From Brachypodius melanocephalos (lineage: Eukaryota > Chordata > Aves > Passeriformes > Pycnonotidae): DNA of 64,000 bases. The translations under genes were made by a program, and so were the position numbers. Below are positions 27,601 through 42,600 of this stretch, piece after piece. Position 1 is the stretch's first letter. Each line of letters begins with the position of its first letter. Below the pieces are notes generated by a model. It had not been told where the DNA came from, did not search any database, and saw only the letters and a program-made list of their open reading frames with translations. Where the stretch lies: positions 23,166,551-23,230,550 of the forward strand of contig VZSR01000520.1 of the NCBI GenBank assembly GCA_013398615.1. Direction: 5' to 3'.

Positions 27601-30600
27601 TCTGCATTGTAATGGAACATTTTAAAATAAGTTCTGGAGTGCATTTTTCTATTTTTAGCTTGTAAGATCATGATCAATAAGTGCAAAGCTTTTCTGTTTC
27701 TGCAGATGTGCTGCAATGCAGTCACTACTTGCATGGCAGTGTGATGTCTTCCATAAAGCTTTTTCCTCAATTATTTTGTATAGTCTCTGTGCCATCCTCC
27801 CTAAAAAGTATTTTCACAACATCTAGATGTGTCATTGTATAGTGAGAGACTTCTTTTACAGTGTTAACAAGATAATCTAATTATAGACTTCTCTGTCTTT
27901 GGTGTGAGTGAATTACTGCAAGCCTTTGATCTGAAGTAGTATTTCAGTACCAGCCCAAGTTGGCAGTTGCCAACATTTCTTTAGGATGATGTTTTAATGT
28001 ATAAAGGAATTTCCTACATTTATCTGCATTGAATAATTTTTTTGTGGTCTAAGAGCCTGGAGGTTCAAAATAAATTGGACAAGATATTCACTTGACCATT
28101 ATTTTTTCCTTTTACAACATAGCAGTGTGTATGATGGCATGTAGTCTTCAGCTGTGGCAAAGCCATAGTTGAAAACAAAGCTTCTCTTCCAGTTCAGTAT
28201 TCAGATACCCCTTGCTTAACTTGCTTTTTCACTTTTAGTATCGTAATTAAATACACATCAACTTTCTGAGAGCTGATAAAAGCATGTTACAATGCAAGCA
28301 TTAATTACTTTTACTGATAATTTGTTTAAAAATAAAATTTTTAAAACCATCTTTATAACTAAAACTACATACCTTTTGAAAGGAGAAATAAATACTCTTT
28401 CACAGTTTTAAGATGTTAACCTTAGTACTTACTCTTAAACAGAGTCGAAAGCTGGATGTGTATTTTGAATATGAGGAAAAAATAATGAGCAAATCCACTC
28501 TGGATAAATCTCTTCTGGACATGATTTCTGACCCAGATGGTGAGTACTTTAAATCTGACCTTGGTATAAAATTTGTTAAGCTACACAATAAATCTACACC
28601 TGCTTGGATTTCAGGGTTGGTAAAGAGCAACCTGTGCAAAATTTGTAAAAAAAAAAAAAAAAAAACGGCTTTTGATTGATCTTCAGTAGCAGTTGAGAGA
28701 GCTTGATTCTTAGTTGAGTAATATCCAAAATATTAGTAACTACTGCAGCTCCACTAAAATCCTTTCCTAACCCCTTATTTTTGAAAGTCAATTTTTTTTT
28801 GTGCTTTTCTAGTATGCAGTATTGTAGCATGGCATTCTGTGGTCTGAACAATACTAATTCTTTAAAGTCCTACTGTATGTTTTAAAATGTATACATACCT
28901 CAGGAACACAATGAAAACTTCATAGAATTTGATTAGATCAAGGGGCTGTAATGTAGGTAGCTCCTGCTCGAGTGAGGAAAGAGATGAATGGGACAAAGTG
29001 GAGAGAAGGGACACAAGATGTAAATTGGCCAGTTCACTGGGACTCACCTGAAGCTTTGCATGTGTTGGTTCAGCTGTGATGGTACATGTTGGTACGTGTG
29101 ATGTTGCTCATCATGCAAGAGCACGAGCAATGCATCCCAGCTTCTTTGTCAGCTATGGGTCATACAGATCAGAGCACTGCACACCAGGGATGCCCTGGTT
29201 CTCTGTTAGCAGGAGTCACCAGGGGCCTTTCTCAGAAAGGCTGAGACACAAATGATTTCTAAGCTTTTTGTACTATTCCAGCATCAATTCTTCTTTCAAT
29301 CTGTCACAGCCTGATGTTTGTCTTAACCCTCTGACAGATTTCAGTATGATCTGATGCCAGTTGCTGGAAGAAAATAACGTGCAGAGCAAAATTGTAAAAC
29401 TTATATTGCGATCTCTGACTTGTCTGCATAGTGGCAATTATGCTGTCAAACTTCAAGCATTTAGAGGCCCAGGGTTCCTGCTCTTTTTCTAGTGTGCTCT
29501 TTAAGAAAATGTTTTGTTACTGCATGATTATGTGTGTAGTCTTACAGCTACATACTGGGCTTAATGCCTGCTTGGAGTTTGTATAATGATTCATATTTAT
29601 AGAAGGAGTATATATACATCCTGCTGACATTTTACAAAAATCTTTTAATAGTGTCCATGCTATATAATCAAAAGGCAGTAGGAGAAATAATGCACAGTTG
29701 GTAGAAATCTGAGCTAAAATTTTAAAGATCTTTCAGAAGATCTGATATCAGGCGTCAATCTGTAATTCAGTACATACATTCATTTTTTATATGAACCTTA
29801 TAAGAATGTGTATAATCTGTACTTTATTAAGCATCAATACAAACAAGTCCTTTTCCATGTTCAGAATTAAGATTTCACATACTCTTTTGGTTTCAGCTTT
29901 TATGTTTGCATAAACTTAGATATGAAAACAATTTTTTATGCTTGCTTATATATCCTACTGGATCAGTTACTTTTTACCTGAATCCGTATTTTCTATGCCT
30001 TTTTAGATTGCAATGTAAAGCAAATTGTTTTCCAAGCCTGATGTATCATACCAACATTCCTATTAGCAAGGTTCCTGGGTTGTACACAAGAGAAAGATTA
30101 GATTTACAAGCTAGAGTTTTTCCTCATAAGCTAAGTATTCAGGTTTTCACAGTATTATGTTAGCATTTTGTATGCATTGCCTAGGTTTAAGTTTATGTAA
30201 GAAAAAGCTTTAAGTTAAATCACAGTGATTATTTCCAGGCGTGCGGTCTTGGAAAACTGTCCAGCCTCATATTGTGTGATTCACTGAGATATACCAGCAA
30301 AAAACATTTTTAAGGAATAATACATCAAGTCTTCCTGTGTTTCCACTGGTGAACTATTTATTGGCATTTTGTGCGGGGATATTTGTCTTCTGGACAATGG
30401 GATCTGCAGAGCTCTTCATGAAAGCACTTACATGTGACCACTTAACAGCTTCAGGCTTCAGCCTCCCATTTGTTACTGTGTTCTAATTTACCACTCAGGA
30501 CTATTAGCTGCCTTCCAGTTTAGTGGGTATTACTGTATCCTGGAGTAGTGATAAAATGGGAGCTAAGGGCTGCCTGCTGGTTTTCCAATTGAATATAAAA

Positions 30601-33600
30601 TTGGTCTGTTCTAGGTTTGCCAAGTTAGGTTTTCTTCAGAATGCTGAGCAGTTTGCCTCTCTGTGCTGTCAGAGATCGTAGTCTAGAAAAAAGTAGTGAA
30701 TATTTGACAGGCAATTGACCTGAGTCTTACAGCTGTTTAGCACAGCTTTTTTTTCCCAAGTGAATTCCAGGTGGATCTCTACCTTGAAAGATGACTTTTG
30801 GTTTAGATAATACAAAGTTTCTTCAGTTCTTGATCTCGACTTATTGGTATTTGGTAAAAGTTAGCAAAACCTGCTTTGCAAGGAAAATTGTACCAAGTCA
30901 TAAATGCTCATTATGACAGCACTTACTCTTAACTGCTGCCAGACTAAATATATGCTCGCTTGTAAATAAAAGTTGCAGATTAGATCAGATGGTCTCCTGC
31001 TGACATGATCTACATTCCATAGTAGGGGAAAACAACCCAAAACAAACAAAATAGAAAAAAGAAAGTAATTTTCTTACCCGCAAGTACAAAAAAGTACAGT
31101 CTTACAAAATATTGTACTAAAAGTATCAGGCTTTTATAATGAGTTTTAATTTGAAATGTTTGTTTTGAGAAGTTGTTCTTCTGAAGACTTCATTCGAAAC
31201 TGTTGTCTTTACTAACAGTGATTCTCATCTAGAAAAATAAAAAAGATGGTGTTCAAAATCTGATGTAGTAGTTTATAGTTAAGTAGTGGCTACATCAACC
31301 TTTTGATCTGGAGAGATGAATTTTGATTGCATATGAATAAATGAATAATGCCTCCCAAGAATGGGAAGGTTTTTTCCCTCCAGCAAAAGAGGATTTAGGA
31401 GGTGAAATCCTTTCTGAAGGCAAGTTGGAATTTCAGGGGTTTTTTCCTGACCAGAGGTTCATATAAGTGTTTTTGCAGTCCTCAAGTATTTCAGTACAGT
31501 GAAGCATAGAGCTGTGTAAGCAAGTTGTAGAGCTAAAAAATAACATGCTGTGGCTTTTACATCTAGGATTTTTCTTTAGTCTGCTTTTTCATGGACCTAC
31601 TTCCAGATAACATTTGCAATCTCCACATAAAATAAGTAATAATTTTTCTGCATAATTTATTTAGTATGTTATTTGAAGAATAATACTTACTACAAACAAA
31701 AGGGGAAAATGTGAAACTTTCAGGAAGAGTGAACACGTCTAGCCCAAATTTATAAAATTGCTGTATGTCTTTCTACCATTTTACACAGTGAAGAAGGCCG
31801 TGGTTATCAGTAACATTTATTGTCATAACTAAAGATCTGCATGTACATATGTATGGCTACTGAAGAGCAGTTAATGTAGCAGCATAGTTACAATTGTAGT
31901 TTTTAATTTTATTTTTTTTTCTTACTGCAGCGGGAACTCCTGAAGACAAAATGCGATTATTTCTCATCTATTACATAAGCTCAGCTCAGGCACCTTCAGA
32001 GGTACCTATGTCCTTCATAGCTTCCAACACCAGATTCTACCACAAAGGATTTTTCTGTGTCATTTCAGTTCTAAGTAGATATTTCTCTTTCTTTGCAAAG
32101 GGAGTTATGAAATGCCCAGGAAATTCTAAAACTTTATATAAATTTTGTCTTATTGCTAGGACAAATAAAGCTTTACCCACCATTTCAAAGGATATGAATG
32201 ACTAGTAAGAAGGAATATTTAGATCAGAGTTACTGCAAGACACATCTTAGCATGCCTTCTATTATTCTGCTGCACTACTCAAAGAAGTAGATAAAGCAAA
32301 ATGAAAATATGACTCGTTTCACTCCATCTATTCAAGAATGATTGAGTCAGTCGGCTAGCAGGTGAATAAAGGAGAAATGCATCTGCCAATATCTGAATAA
32401 TTCAGGAAACAATTTCTTCATATTTCTTTTGAACTTGAAATTATGAATTTAAAGGAAAATTCTTACACCGTAGAAAATAATACATCTGATAGAAAATAAT
32501 GTTTGGTTAGGCAAATAGAAAGTATTTGTATTGATGTGTATTAGCTCCTTTTTGTTTATTTATCGTTTTGACATTCTACAGAATGCTGTTGATGCTAGTA
32601 TAAAGACTATTCCATATCTGAAAGGGCACAGGATTTCATTCCACAAACACTGTTCAATTTAATGGGATCTGCTCACTGCAAATTTTATATCAAGTTGCAT
32701 TTCTGTACTTGGTAGGAAATAGGATTAAGACTCGTAATTACTTTTTAAATTGGGTCAGTGCTATAACTTTGCACTGCTTATTTAATATTTAGGTAAGGAT
32801 ATCTTGTATTTGTACATGGAGTTAAGAGTAGCTTCAACCTTTTATAATTCTCCACTTTATGATTTCAGATTGATTTGGAGCAGTATAAAAAAGCTTTGAC
32901 AGATGCAGGTTGTAATCTTGCTCCTTTGAGCTACATAAAACAATGGAAGTAAGTAATTTATTTTTCTCCCATGTGAGGCTAACTGGGTAATGCAGAACCC
33001 AGCATTGTGTTCAGGAATTGTGTTACTTGTCTTAAATTGTAAATTATCCCTAAACATTCATTTGATATAAGTTTTTACTGTCATCATTTTGGTAAAACAT
33101 GCAAATCTTGTTTTAAAACTAAGCTCCAGTAGTGCCAGAACACTATAGAACATGACATGTAGTAGTGCCATTAATGATCCAGGAGAGAAACAACTTACTG
33201 AATTAAATGAAAAGCTGTGCTAGTTCAGACTCCAGTTTTTGTAGTTTGTACCAAGGAGTCATGTTGCATATCAGTTAACGTAGTTTTACATGGTATCTTA
33301 ATGAAATCTTTGTCTTTTAACTGTAAAATCTAATTCCTATTATATTTGTAGGCAAGAGGGATGCATGTAATAAATAGTTACTTCCTGAAAGGGTTTGAAA
33401 TGCAGAAGTTTTTTTCACTTTCAGATGACTAGGGTGGAACATTCTATGGAAGTATGTGCCTGAGATAAATATTTTATTTCTATGCCTGCTTTCACAGGGC
33501 TTTCACTAAGATGGCTTCAGCTCCGACCAGCTATGGAAACGCTACGCCTAAACCTTTGGGGTATGCTTTTGATTGATTTTTTGTAAGCCTTTGGGTTCTT

Positions 33601-36600
33601 TTTATCTTATTTTAGTAGTACTGAAAGTGTGGTTATACAGGGCCCAGAACAAAACATCTCCCTATTTGTAAAAATTTTAAGTTACAGACAATTACAATCA
33701 CTCATCTCCACTTAACAGTGTGTAGTGCGCACAAAGAGGAAAATAAAGGGATCTGTGACTAAATTCACAAACTATCTTAGTACAGTGCACTCTGCACCTG
33801 CACATTAAATGCACTCTCACAGCACCAGGAACTGGATTTATGACAGCCATCACCTTCAGCCTTAAGTAGTCAATAGCAGAAGGTAAAAACAGCCCTGTAT
33901 ATTCAAAATAATTTCTCTCCTGGGTTTGAAGACTGTCAGGGGTGCAAGAACACACTGCTGTTTCATTGGAAAGGCCTGGACTGGGTGTCTGTCTGCTTGT
34001 TGAAAGGTGTAGTTATTTATGTCAAGACTCAAGAAGAAAATTACTAAGGTTAATATGTTAAGGTTACATACATCCCATAGAGGATATGGGACTTGGGTCT
34101 TTCCATTCTTCAGAGGATCTCAATCCTTATTACCAGCTTTACTTTCAGGAATGCCCTGTCACTGACAAGGAATCTGTGGCACAGTATGGTTAGAGGGAGT
34201 TCCAGTGCTGTTTCACTTGGAAAAATTGCTCTTTGGTTTGTTGGAGATGCTCAGCATCTCTGTTAGCCCTGGTGATTAGGATACCCACTTGAAAGGAGCA
34301 CTCAAATCCTTACATTACTGAAGTTGTAAAATAAACTGTTCAGTGGATTAAAGACTAAAGACTCCCATTGATAGGTAAGGATATCTGGTAGATTACAAGT
34401 GTATTCCCATACACTTGCTTGCCATGTGATACGAAGAATATATTTTATGACAAACTGAATTACTTGGTACTTAGGTCCTATTGACTTTATTGAGAATTAG
34501 ATGTCAGTATAAAACTTAAGAATACAGATTAAAAACAAAAAGATCTTACACATCATCTTTATTTTGTTTTTTTCAGTCTGTTTTCACGTGTTATGAATAC
34601 AGGATCACAGTTTGTAATGGAAGGAGTGAAGAACTTAGTACTGAAGCAACAAGTAAGTTTGAAAAAACAATTTAAATGTCTATAATGAGTATTGTGAACA
34701 TCTGGAAAAAACAAATTTCAGTACCTTTGTCATATTAATAAAATTCATTGTACAGTGAAAAAGTAAACATAAATCTCTGCTTATGGATAGATATATCATT
34801 TTCTGAGTTCCAGATATCAGATAAGTAATGGATAATTCACATTTTCTTTGAAGACCTCTTTGTAGCAATTAAGACTGATTTCAGCAGTATAAAAAGAACA
34901 GCTGTGGAATACTCAAAGTAGACTAGACCTTCATAAACAAAAAATATAACTATCTGTATCTTTACTTAGAATTACATCCATTAAGGTAATCTATTCCAGA
35001 ATGATTAAAAGGATGAAAGTGTTAGATCTCTGTTTAGTTACAATTCAAACATTTCTTGTTTTCCCATATAAGTGTAATGTACAGCAATCATAATCTTGTA
35101 ATGTGCATGAAAATAGAAATACATTTATAATGACATCACCACCTTCTAATATTCACTTAACTTTTAAAAATGTTTCTGAGCATAACTTGCATGTAAATGT
35201 ACACCCCAGCAAAGAAAACATACAGCAACAAGAAAAAAGAAACTGGTTGTATAAACTTGTATCTGAAATGTTGAATTGTGGTTCCCAGAAACCTGCTTCT
35301 CTATAAGCGATACATTATTTTCCCAATATGTACTTTTGTCAGGTGGCAATAAATAAATACTTATTTACAGTTTAAAATATTAATTCTGTAGTATTTTCAC
35401 ATCAAGATTTCTGAAAAAAAATCATTAATCATATTATAATTTAGATGAAGAGTCAGAATTTAAATAATTTAGGAATACAACATATCAGAACTAAATAAAA
35501 TGAAATTTTAACTAATGGTTTGTCTTTTTGACCTGCTTAATCTTATCATTGTCACTGTTTGTTTATTCAGCCTGTTATACACACAATTTATACATGGAAG
35601 GTATCAGCTATCACATAAAAGTTTAAAATTGGGCTCTCAGTTTTTTAGGATAGCTGACGAAGTTAATTCTGCAGGAATTGCGCAATGACTAGAATGATAA
35701 GCTGCATTGCAGAGTTACAACTCAGTGATATATAATGATACATGATTGAGAAAAATTTAAATGCACAGCTTGCCTGTATGTTGTAATTTATAGAGAACTC
35801 TTCAGATAAACTGTTACTTGTAATAATATATTGTCCAGGAATATGTTTTCCAGAAATATATTTTCCAGGAAACTTCCTCCTCTTCTGGTATTAAATGCTG
35901 TCATTTCTTTAGATGTGTGGCTTTAAAGAGTTAATAGTATTTTGTACAGAGTGGCTTGCATTGTTTTGCATTCTGGGTGAGCAAAAAGCCAATTTGCCAA
36001 TGTTTTCAGGATATGCTTTTTCTGGCTTTTAATTTCTTCTCCAGGTATTGTAGGATAGCCAGATGAGAAGCCTTTCTTCCTCATTTTTGTAAGCCTAATG
36101 TAGGTTTGTGGTATTTCTGTTGAAGCTGTTTATTTTTCCTTCAGTAATTCAGGGATTCACATCAGTTTTCCAGTGTAATATGTAGATCATCCTTTGGAAT
36201 GTCCTCTTTTGATACATTCTGTCAACAAGACTCATTTCCAATCCTGTTGCTATGTAAATTCACCCTCAGTTTATTACAACTGAAGTAGTTTAATTCTTTA
36301 ATATTCAGATCCTTTGTCCCAGCTGACATTTCTCATGTTAAATAAGGAACAGTAATCTTGAATTTCACCTCAGTTTGTTCCTTTGCAGGTCATCCAAACA
36401 TTTGTTCGCAGAGTTGTTTTTTATACCTATTTCTTTGACGACATTAGGGTTTTTTTAGAATCACACACTTAATTATCAGCATCAGCTTTAAAATTCTTTC
36501 CTTAACGGCAACATATTTTTAAATAAGAATTCACATTTGATCACATCTGCATATGTTGGTAATACCTAAATACAGCTCTGTTCCTATCTTCACACTTTTT

Positions 36601-39600
36601 TTGCACTTTGTCTTATCTTTATCCCCTAGCTATATGCACCTCAGGTGTTCACATTTTTTTACAGAAAAGTAATTTAGGTGAAAATAAATTAAGCTTAACT
36701 TTTACAAACTATAAGAGGAAAAATGTTTAAAATAGTATTTTAAATTCTCTGTAAACTCTTGCATAGGTAATAGTGTGTCTGGGAATAGTTCTTAGTAAGC
36801 TTTTCAGCATTCCATCAATTTCACATTATGTTTTACAGAATCTGCCAGTGACACGTATTTTGGACAACCTTATGGAGATGAAGTCAAACCCTGTGAGTAC
36901 AATTGCCTTCACACAGAGAGAGGTGGAGCAAATTAAATCTTGAGGCTCTGATGTGTAATATGCTATGCCTAAGTTTTTTCTTGGTAGTGCAGTTGAATCC
37001 AATCATGCTGTATTTCAAGAACACCACCATTTTCCTAACTATTTATTATTACTATTATTTATCGTGTCTCATTGGATCTAATTTTTTTTTTTAGTTTTTT
37101 CCTATTCTGAGCTTCTATTTCACTTGTGCTATACTAAGCTGCTGTTGCTCCTAAATTTCTACATTAAGCTGTGGACTGAAATTTTCTTTGCCTTGGTGTT
37201 TGGTTCTTTTTAAAGACCACAATTTCAGAAGTGAAATATTTAGAGTTGTGTTAGGGAGAATTACATTTCCCACATCTTTAAACTTTGCTATGTAGAGAAA
37301 AATATTTTACTACTAATTCAGTCATTCTTGTTTGTAAGCAGAGGTGGTTTTTGTCAGAAAATTCCTCTTCTTGCCTTGTTGCTGTGAAAAGTTACTCAGA
37401 CTATTTTAAATTCATATGTTACAAATTTTTAAAATGCTTACGTGTTAGCTACACACTGAAGGCATTTGCTAGAACTTAAAACTCAAAGTAGGCCTGAGTG
37501 TTTATGCCTGAAGTCATTCTTCTTGCCATGGATTTTGTTGCTTATGTATGACCAACCTGTGCACATACTTGCCCTGAAAAATCACCTATTAGAAGTCATT
37601 TAGAAAGCTTTAATATGTTTGCCACATCGTATCAATCTTCCTATTTTAATGCCATCAGTATCAATCAGAGAGATACAATTTGTAGTATCTCACGCTGCTT
37701 AGTAGTTTTAAAACTTTCTTCTTAGTCCATTTTCACCTTCATGTATTAACTGTATGTACAGAGAAAAAAAGAATGGTAAAATATGAAAATTATCAATATG
37801 CAAGTAATCTTTTATTTTCTTAAATAATCTACGTACTTCATAGCTGATATATGTCACGATTCTTAGCAGAATTTGCTTTCTCTTAACAAAGAAATTGACA
37901 CTTTTTCCAGTGTTGGTGAATTGTTGTTCCTTTTTGAAAGACTTGGAAAAGATGTACAGGGCTAACTTTATTTTGTCAACCAGCAGAGGTCACCCAGAAC
38001 ATTTACCATAGAAAGCTGAAATTTAAACTACAGATAACTTATGAGAAGGTAAAAAATTAAACAATATTTTTTTAAAATAAACATCAACTTCCTGAGGCTA
38101 CCAATTTAGGAGTTGATTTAGAAAAGTTTACAAATCATATGAGGTTTTTTCCTGACTTGATTTTTTTCACTTGATTTTTTACTTAGTAGAAAACAGCTAC
38201 CAGCACTTTGATAATTTGGAGAGAACATTCTCACTATAAAAAGCAGCAATTGGGCCAATCTGTCAATCAGCAGCTTCCTGTTCCACTGCCGTGGCAGAGA
38301 CTGATACTCATGGCACGAAACAGGGAGTCCCAGTTTTCAAGTCATAGGAGACCAGGCAGTCCCTAAAGACTGATTCTCCTAACCTGCAGGAAAACTGAGA
38401 GCAAGTTTGGGAGTGAGTTTCAGCTAAAGGAAGTGAGCCAGAGAGTCATTGTGGAATGTGTTTAGACTTGCTGTGCTATCAACAGAAGTGAAATTGTATC
38501 TGGAAAAGGTCAATGCATGGAAATACACCATTATGGCTTCTTTTCATCTTCTGATGTGTGGGGTCCTTTTTTATTCCCCAGAATAGAAAACTGCTGCACT
38601 GCAGGCAAAACACAAAGGGAGAGGAAAAAAATATGCCAGACTTTATTTTTTTACAACACAAAAAAGTCTCCTTTATAGTAACCACAGTAATCAGTGTATG
38701 AAATGTACATACAGATAGAAGGTGTAATGCAAAATTAGAGCAGATTATTGAGAAGTCAATTATTACAAAGAATATAAATAATTTATTTTCTTAATATTAA
38801 CTGCAACAATAAAGGAAATGTACATACAACTTGTACCAGAAACATTCACATATATTATTGTCAGTTGAAATCTTAAATCTATTTAGAATGATATCCTGTG
38901 CAAAACTCTGTGGGATTGTCTGTAAATCACCTTGTGTGTTGCTTGTCTCTGCTGTTTCTTTTGTCTCCCTGGCAAGGACAAATACGTCTACACCCACGTC
39001 ACCCATGCTTTCCAAGTTTTTCAGAAGCAGGAACAAATCTTATGGGCTGTAATACTATCTTGTAAATTTTTGAATTTTTCTAGATTGTTTAACTATAGTT
39101 ACATCTTTTTTTGAAAAACATATCCAGAAACATTCCTTGATGACCTTAAAAGTAGTCAGTTACTTGTGGGTATTTTAAATAATAATATTTATTGTTAAAA
39201 GCACGACTCTAGGCAATTGCTTTTAAGGTTATATTTTAATAAAGGAATATTCTGTTCATAAAACTAAAATGTAGTTGCTTTGTTTTGGTATCATTAAATA
39301 GAAGTTGATTAAAACATTAAATCTTCATAAACAAACAAAAAAACACCTTGTTGTCAAGTATACACAAATTTTAATCCATAGCTATGAAATTGACCATCAT
39401 TTACTATAGAGTTATGGAGATTCTTCTAAGGATCTTCTAGAAAATGAAGTTTTGATAATGAGGTTTGATTACTGAGTGAGGTAAATCCTTGAAAAGTGAA
39501 CCTTTACAAAGTGTTTTAGCCTCTGTCAATATAGTGAGAACATTTCTATTGATTTAAGAAGTAGCTAGATGTTATTTGTAATATATATTAATGAAACTGT

Positions 39601-42600
39601 ATTTTGGTTAATACTGTCCCTGTTAGTGTATATGGTACCTTTCAGACTTAGGTTGTACCTTTCAGGCATTACAAAGAAAAATTCTGAAAGTAGAAGGTTC
39701 CCTTAATCCAAATTAGTCCTGTTCGATTCTACAGAAAAACAAATACAGACTGAAAGCCAATGGCATTTCCATGGATCTTTTCCCACTTTAATTTGAAATA
39801 TTGAAAACTAGGTTTATACATTCAGAAGTATTTCTTTTCTACTGGAATTGCTTAGGGAATTCACGAATTCAGTTATGTGTAAGGAAAGTGCTACACGGTT
39901 GTTTTTATTGGCAGACTTGCTATTTCTTAAAGGAAATAAAATCTACTAGGGCTTCTTTTCCCTGCACCCTCAGCACTGATTTCAGCAGGAATAGTCTATT
40001 TAAACAGCAGCGATGGAAAATCCCTAGGTTATCACATTTCTATTGCTTTACCACTTTCTGTGTGTCTACTTACACGAGCCCACAATGAAAAAACACAGCA
40101 GTAATACATTCAGGAGTAAATGTTTGTAATATATTTATTAACTCTGATTTTTAGTTCTGTCATTAATCTGTAACTCTAATTTTTAGTTGTCATTAATCTG
40201 TAATTCACTCTAATAAGCAGAGAAAGTGCATCTCTTTATCCCAGGTTAAGGTTTCTCAAATACCTCTCAGTTTTAATCTGCCAATATCTGTCCATTCCCA
40301 GCTCTCTCATTACCCCAGAGTCACTAGACCACCTTTAGGTACGAAGCTGCAGAATCATGAATGCTGGCAGACTCTCATAGTTGAAATTCCCAGTGGAGCA
40401 TATAAAAGCATTTTACAGAGATTCAGCGGGAAATTAGATCTAAATTACTTTCTTTTTAAAAGCCAAACTGCAAGATAAGAGAGTTATTTTATGTAATTTT
40501 ATAAAAGTTTGTAATATCAAATCAATTTATTTTGTGTGTGTGTAACCACCACACATATATTAAATACTTTCTAATATTAGAGGTAGTTATGCTATGTGAG
40601 CTCTAGTAAATTCCCCACATAATTTGTCTGCTACTCAAGAAGTATTATTTCTGCTTTACAGAATTCAGAGGTCTTTGCATGTAAGCACACAGGTAAAATG
40701 AACTGTTGTTCTGCATGCATTTTATCAGCAAACTAAACTTCACAGTACCTGGATTAAAATGCAATATAGCAACAGGAGAAAGCCAAGAAATTGTCAGAAG
40801 GAGTTACTGAGAAGTTTTGTTTTTCATCCATAATAATTGGCAAAAATCCTGCTCGTTGCCAATAAAAATATTGGAAGTGCCTCAGTCTTCTGTGTGAAGA
40901 AATCTTTTTCTGTAGTTTAGACAGTCAAACTTTTCAAATTTTTGTGGAACTCATTTTTTCTTCAAGAGCTTAATTTTGGTTTAATAGTAGTCATAAATCA
41001 TGAATTGAGAAGGATAAGTTACATAACAGTAGCAGATTTTGATCTGTCTTGTCCTCAGCACTCATTGCCACAGAAGTGTTTTGTTTTATAATATTAAATC
41101 AATAGCAGATCTCCATAACCTGGAAAATTTTAATACTTATAACTAAAAATTGGTGTTCCTCTAAAGCTGGTAACAACTTAACTTTTCTTTCTTCACACTG
41201 TCTTTCTGTTGAGATTTATTATGCATCCAGTGTATTTTTTGGAAAGTATGTGATAGTCAGTTTTAGGTGAACCAGAAATAAAAAGCTCAATAGCACCCTT
41301 CATAGGTTCTCACTGTTCTTTATTCTGTACTGGTTCAGTTATATACAAACTTTTTAAATACTAGTGGACACCACAATTAATGTTGAATGATGTGATGGGA
41401 AATGATTTGAACAATGTTTAATATAATATATACAAGGAGAAATTCATTAGCCAGAATTCCAATCTTTTGAGATAAAACATACTTTTTAATAGGAGACAGA
41501 TGACTACCGGTATTTTGACCCCAAGATGCTACGAGGCAGTGACAGGTGAGTTTTACTTCTTTCCTTTTACTCCATGAAAAGACTAACTTAAGAAATCTAT
41601 TTTATTTTACTTGCTTAGGAATTATTTTTTTACTTACTTACAAGGAATTATTTTAATCATTAATTCTAAGTCAAGACAGTTGGTCTTGAAGGAATTCACA
41701 ACTGGGAATTTGGATCAGTCAGATAAATTTTTAAAACTGCCAAAAAATCTAAAAAATAATTGCTAACATGTACATTAGTTTAGTCACAGGAATGTGCATT
41801 AGTATTTAGCAGAAATAAATGTTAGAGTTCTTCATAGTCGTGCTACTTGGTTTCTTAGAAACTTTATGAGTTTTTACTGTTAAGTTAAATAGTCAGTGTA
41901 CCAAAATTTCTTTGTCACTTTTTAAATGGTTACAATTTTGATTTGAATACAACCCTTCTTAAGTATTTTGTTAATAAGTTTGAAAATAGTGTTTAAGATT
42001 TGACTGCATTCACTTTTGTTTAGGTAGGTGCACATTTTATGTTCATGTGCACATGAAGGGAGGCTTGGATATAGTTTCTTTTGCCTGTAAAAGAGAGGAA
42101 GAAGAATTACATCAGAAGTTTATAAATCTTTATTTATGTATGCATAAAATAAGCATAAAACTGACTGGCTTACCTAGCTGAGATTCCAGGAGGCAAGATT
42201 TCTAAGTGCCATGAATTGTGCTAATGCTGATTACATTTTTTACTCGTTGTATTTGCTCCTAGGTAACAGCACTAGAGTTAGAGCTTTTAAATGATGGAAG
42301 AATTGTTGTCTGTCATAAAGCTTATTATTCAAACAGCAACATTAGAAATGATGCAGTAAAATTCCTATTTATTTATGTATTCAGTCCTGTGGAATGAATG
42401 ATTTTCCATAACAAAGGGAGAGGCAGCTATTGTTCTATTTTATATTTTTTAATATTATATAGTACTCCATAAATATGATGCGTTCATGATGCTTATTTTG
42501 CGTATTTCTATTAATGTGTAATGAAAATTTGTGTTGTATTTTTTTATAGCTCAGTTCCAAGAAATAAAAATCCATTCCAGGAGGTAAGTCACGTAAAAAT

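Larger units (their letters stand above)
32002..34576 (+). other. SCFD1: SCFD1 introns 16, 17 and 18 (with exons 17-18 between)
   Basis: Introns 32002-32868, 32949-33497 and 33561-34576. All are AT-rich, with ordinary splice sites and no repeat family that I recognise. Confidence 0.5.
36893..41492 (+). other. SCFD1: SCFD1 intron 20
   Basis: 4.6 kb. Holds a 30-32 bp tandem duplication (40141-40202) and a 9-bp perfect inverted repeat (39195-39226). The stretch near 38240-38470 is less AT-rich than the rest but I could not assign it. Confidence 0.55.

Noticed and set aside
38797..39052. Overlapping frames on both strands in intron 20
   Set aside because: No family similarity; the frames overlap each other in opposite directions, as expected by chance.
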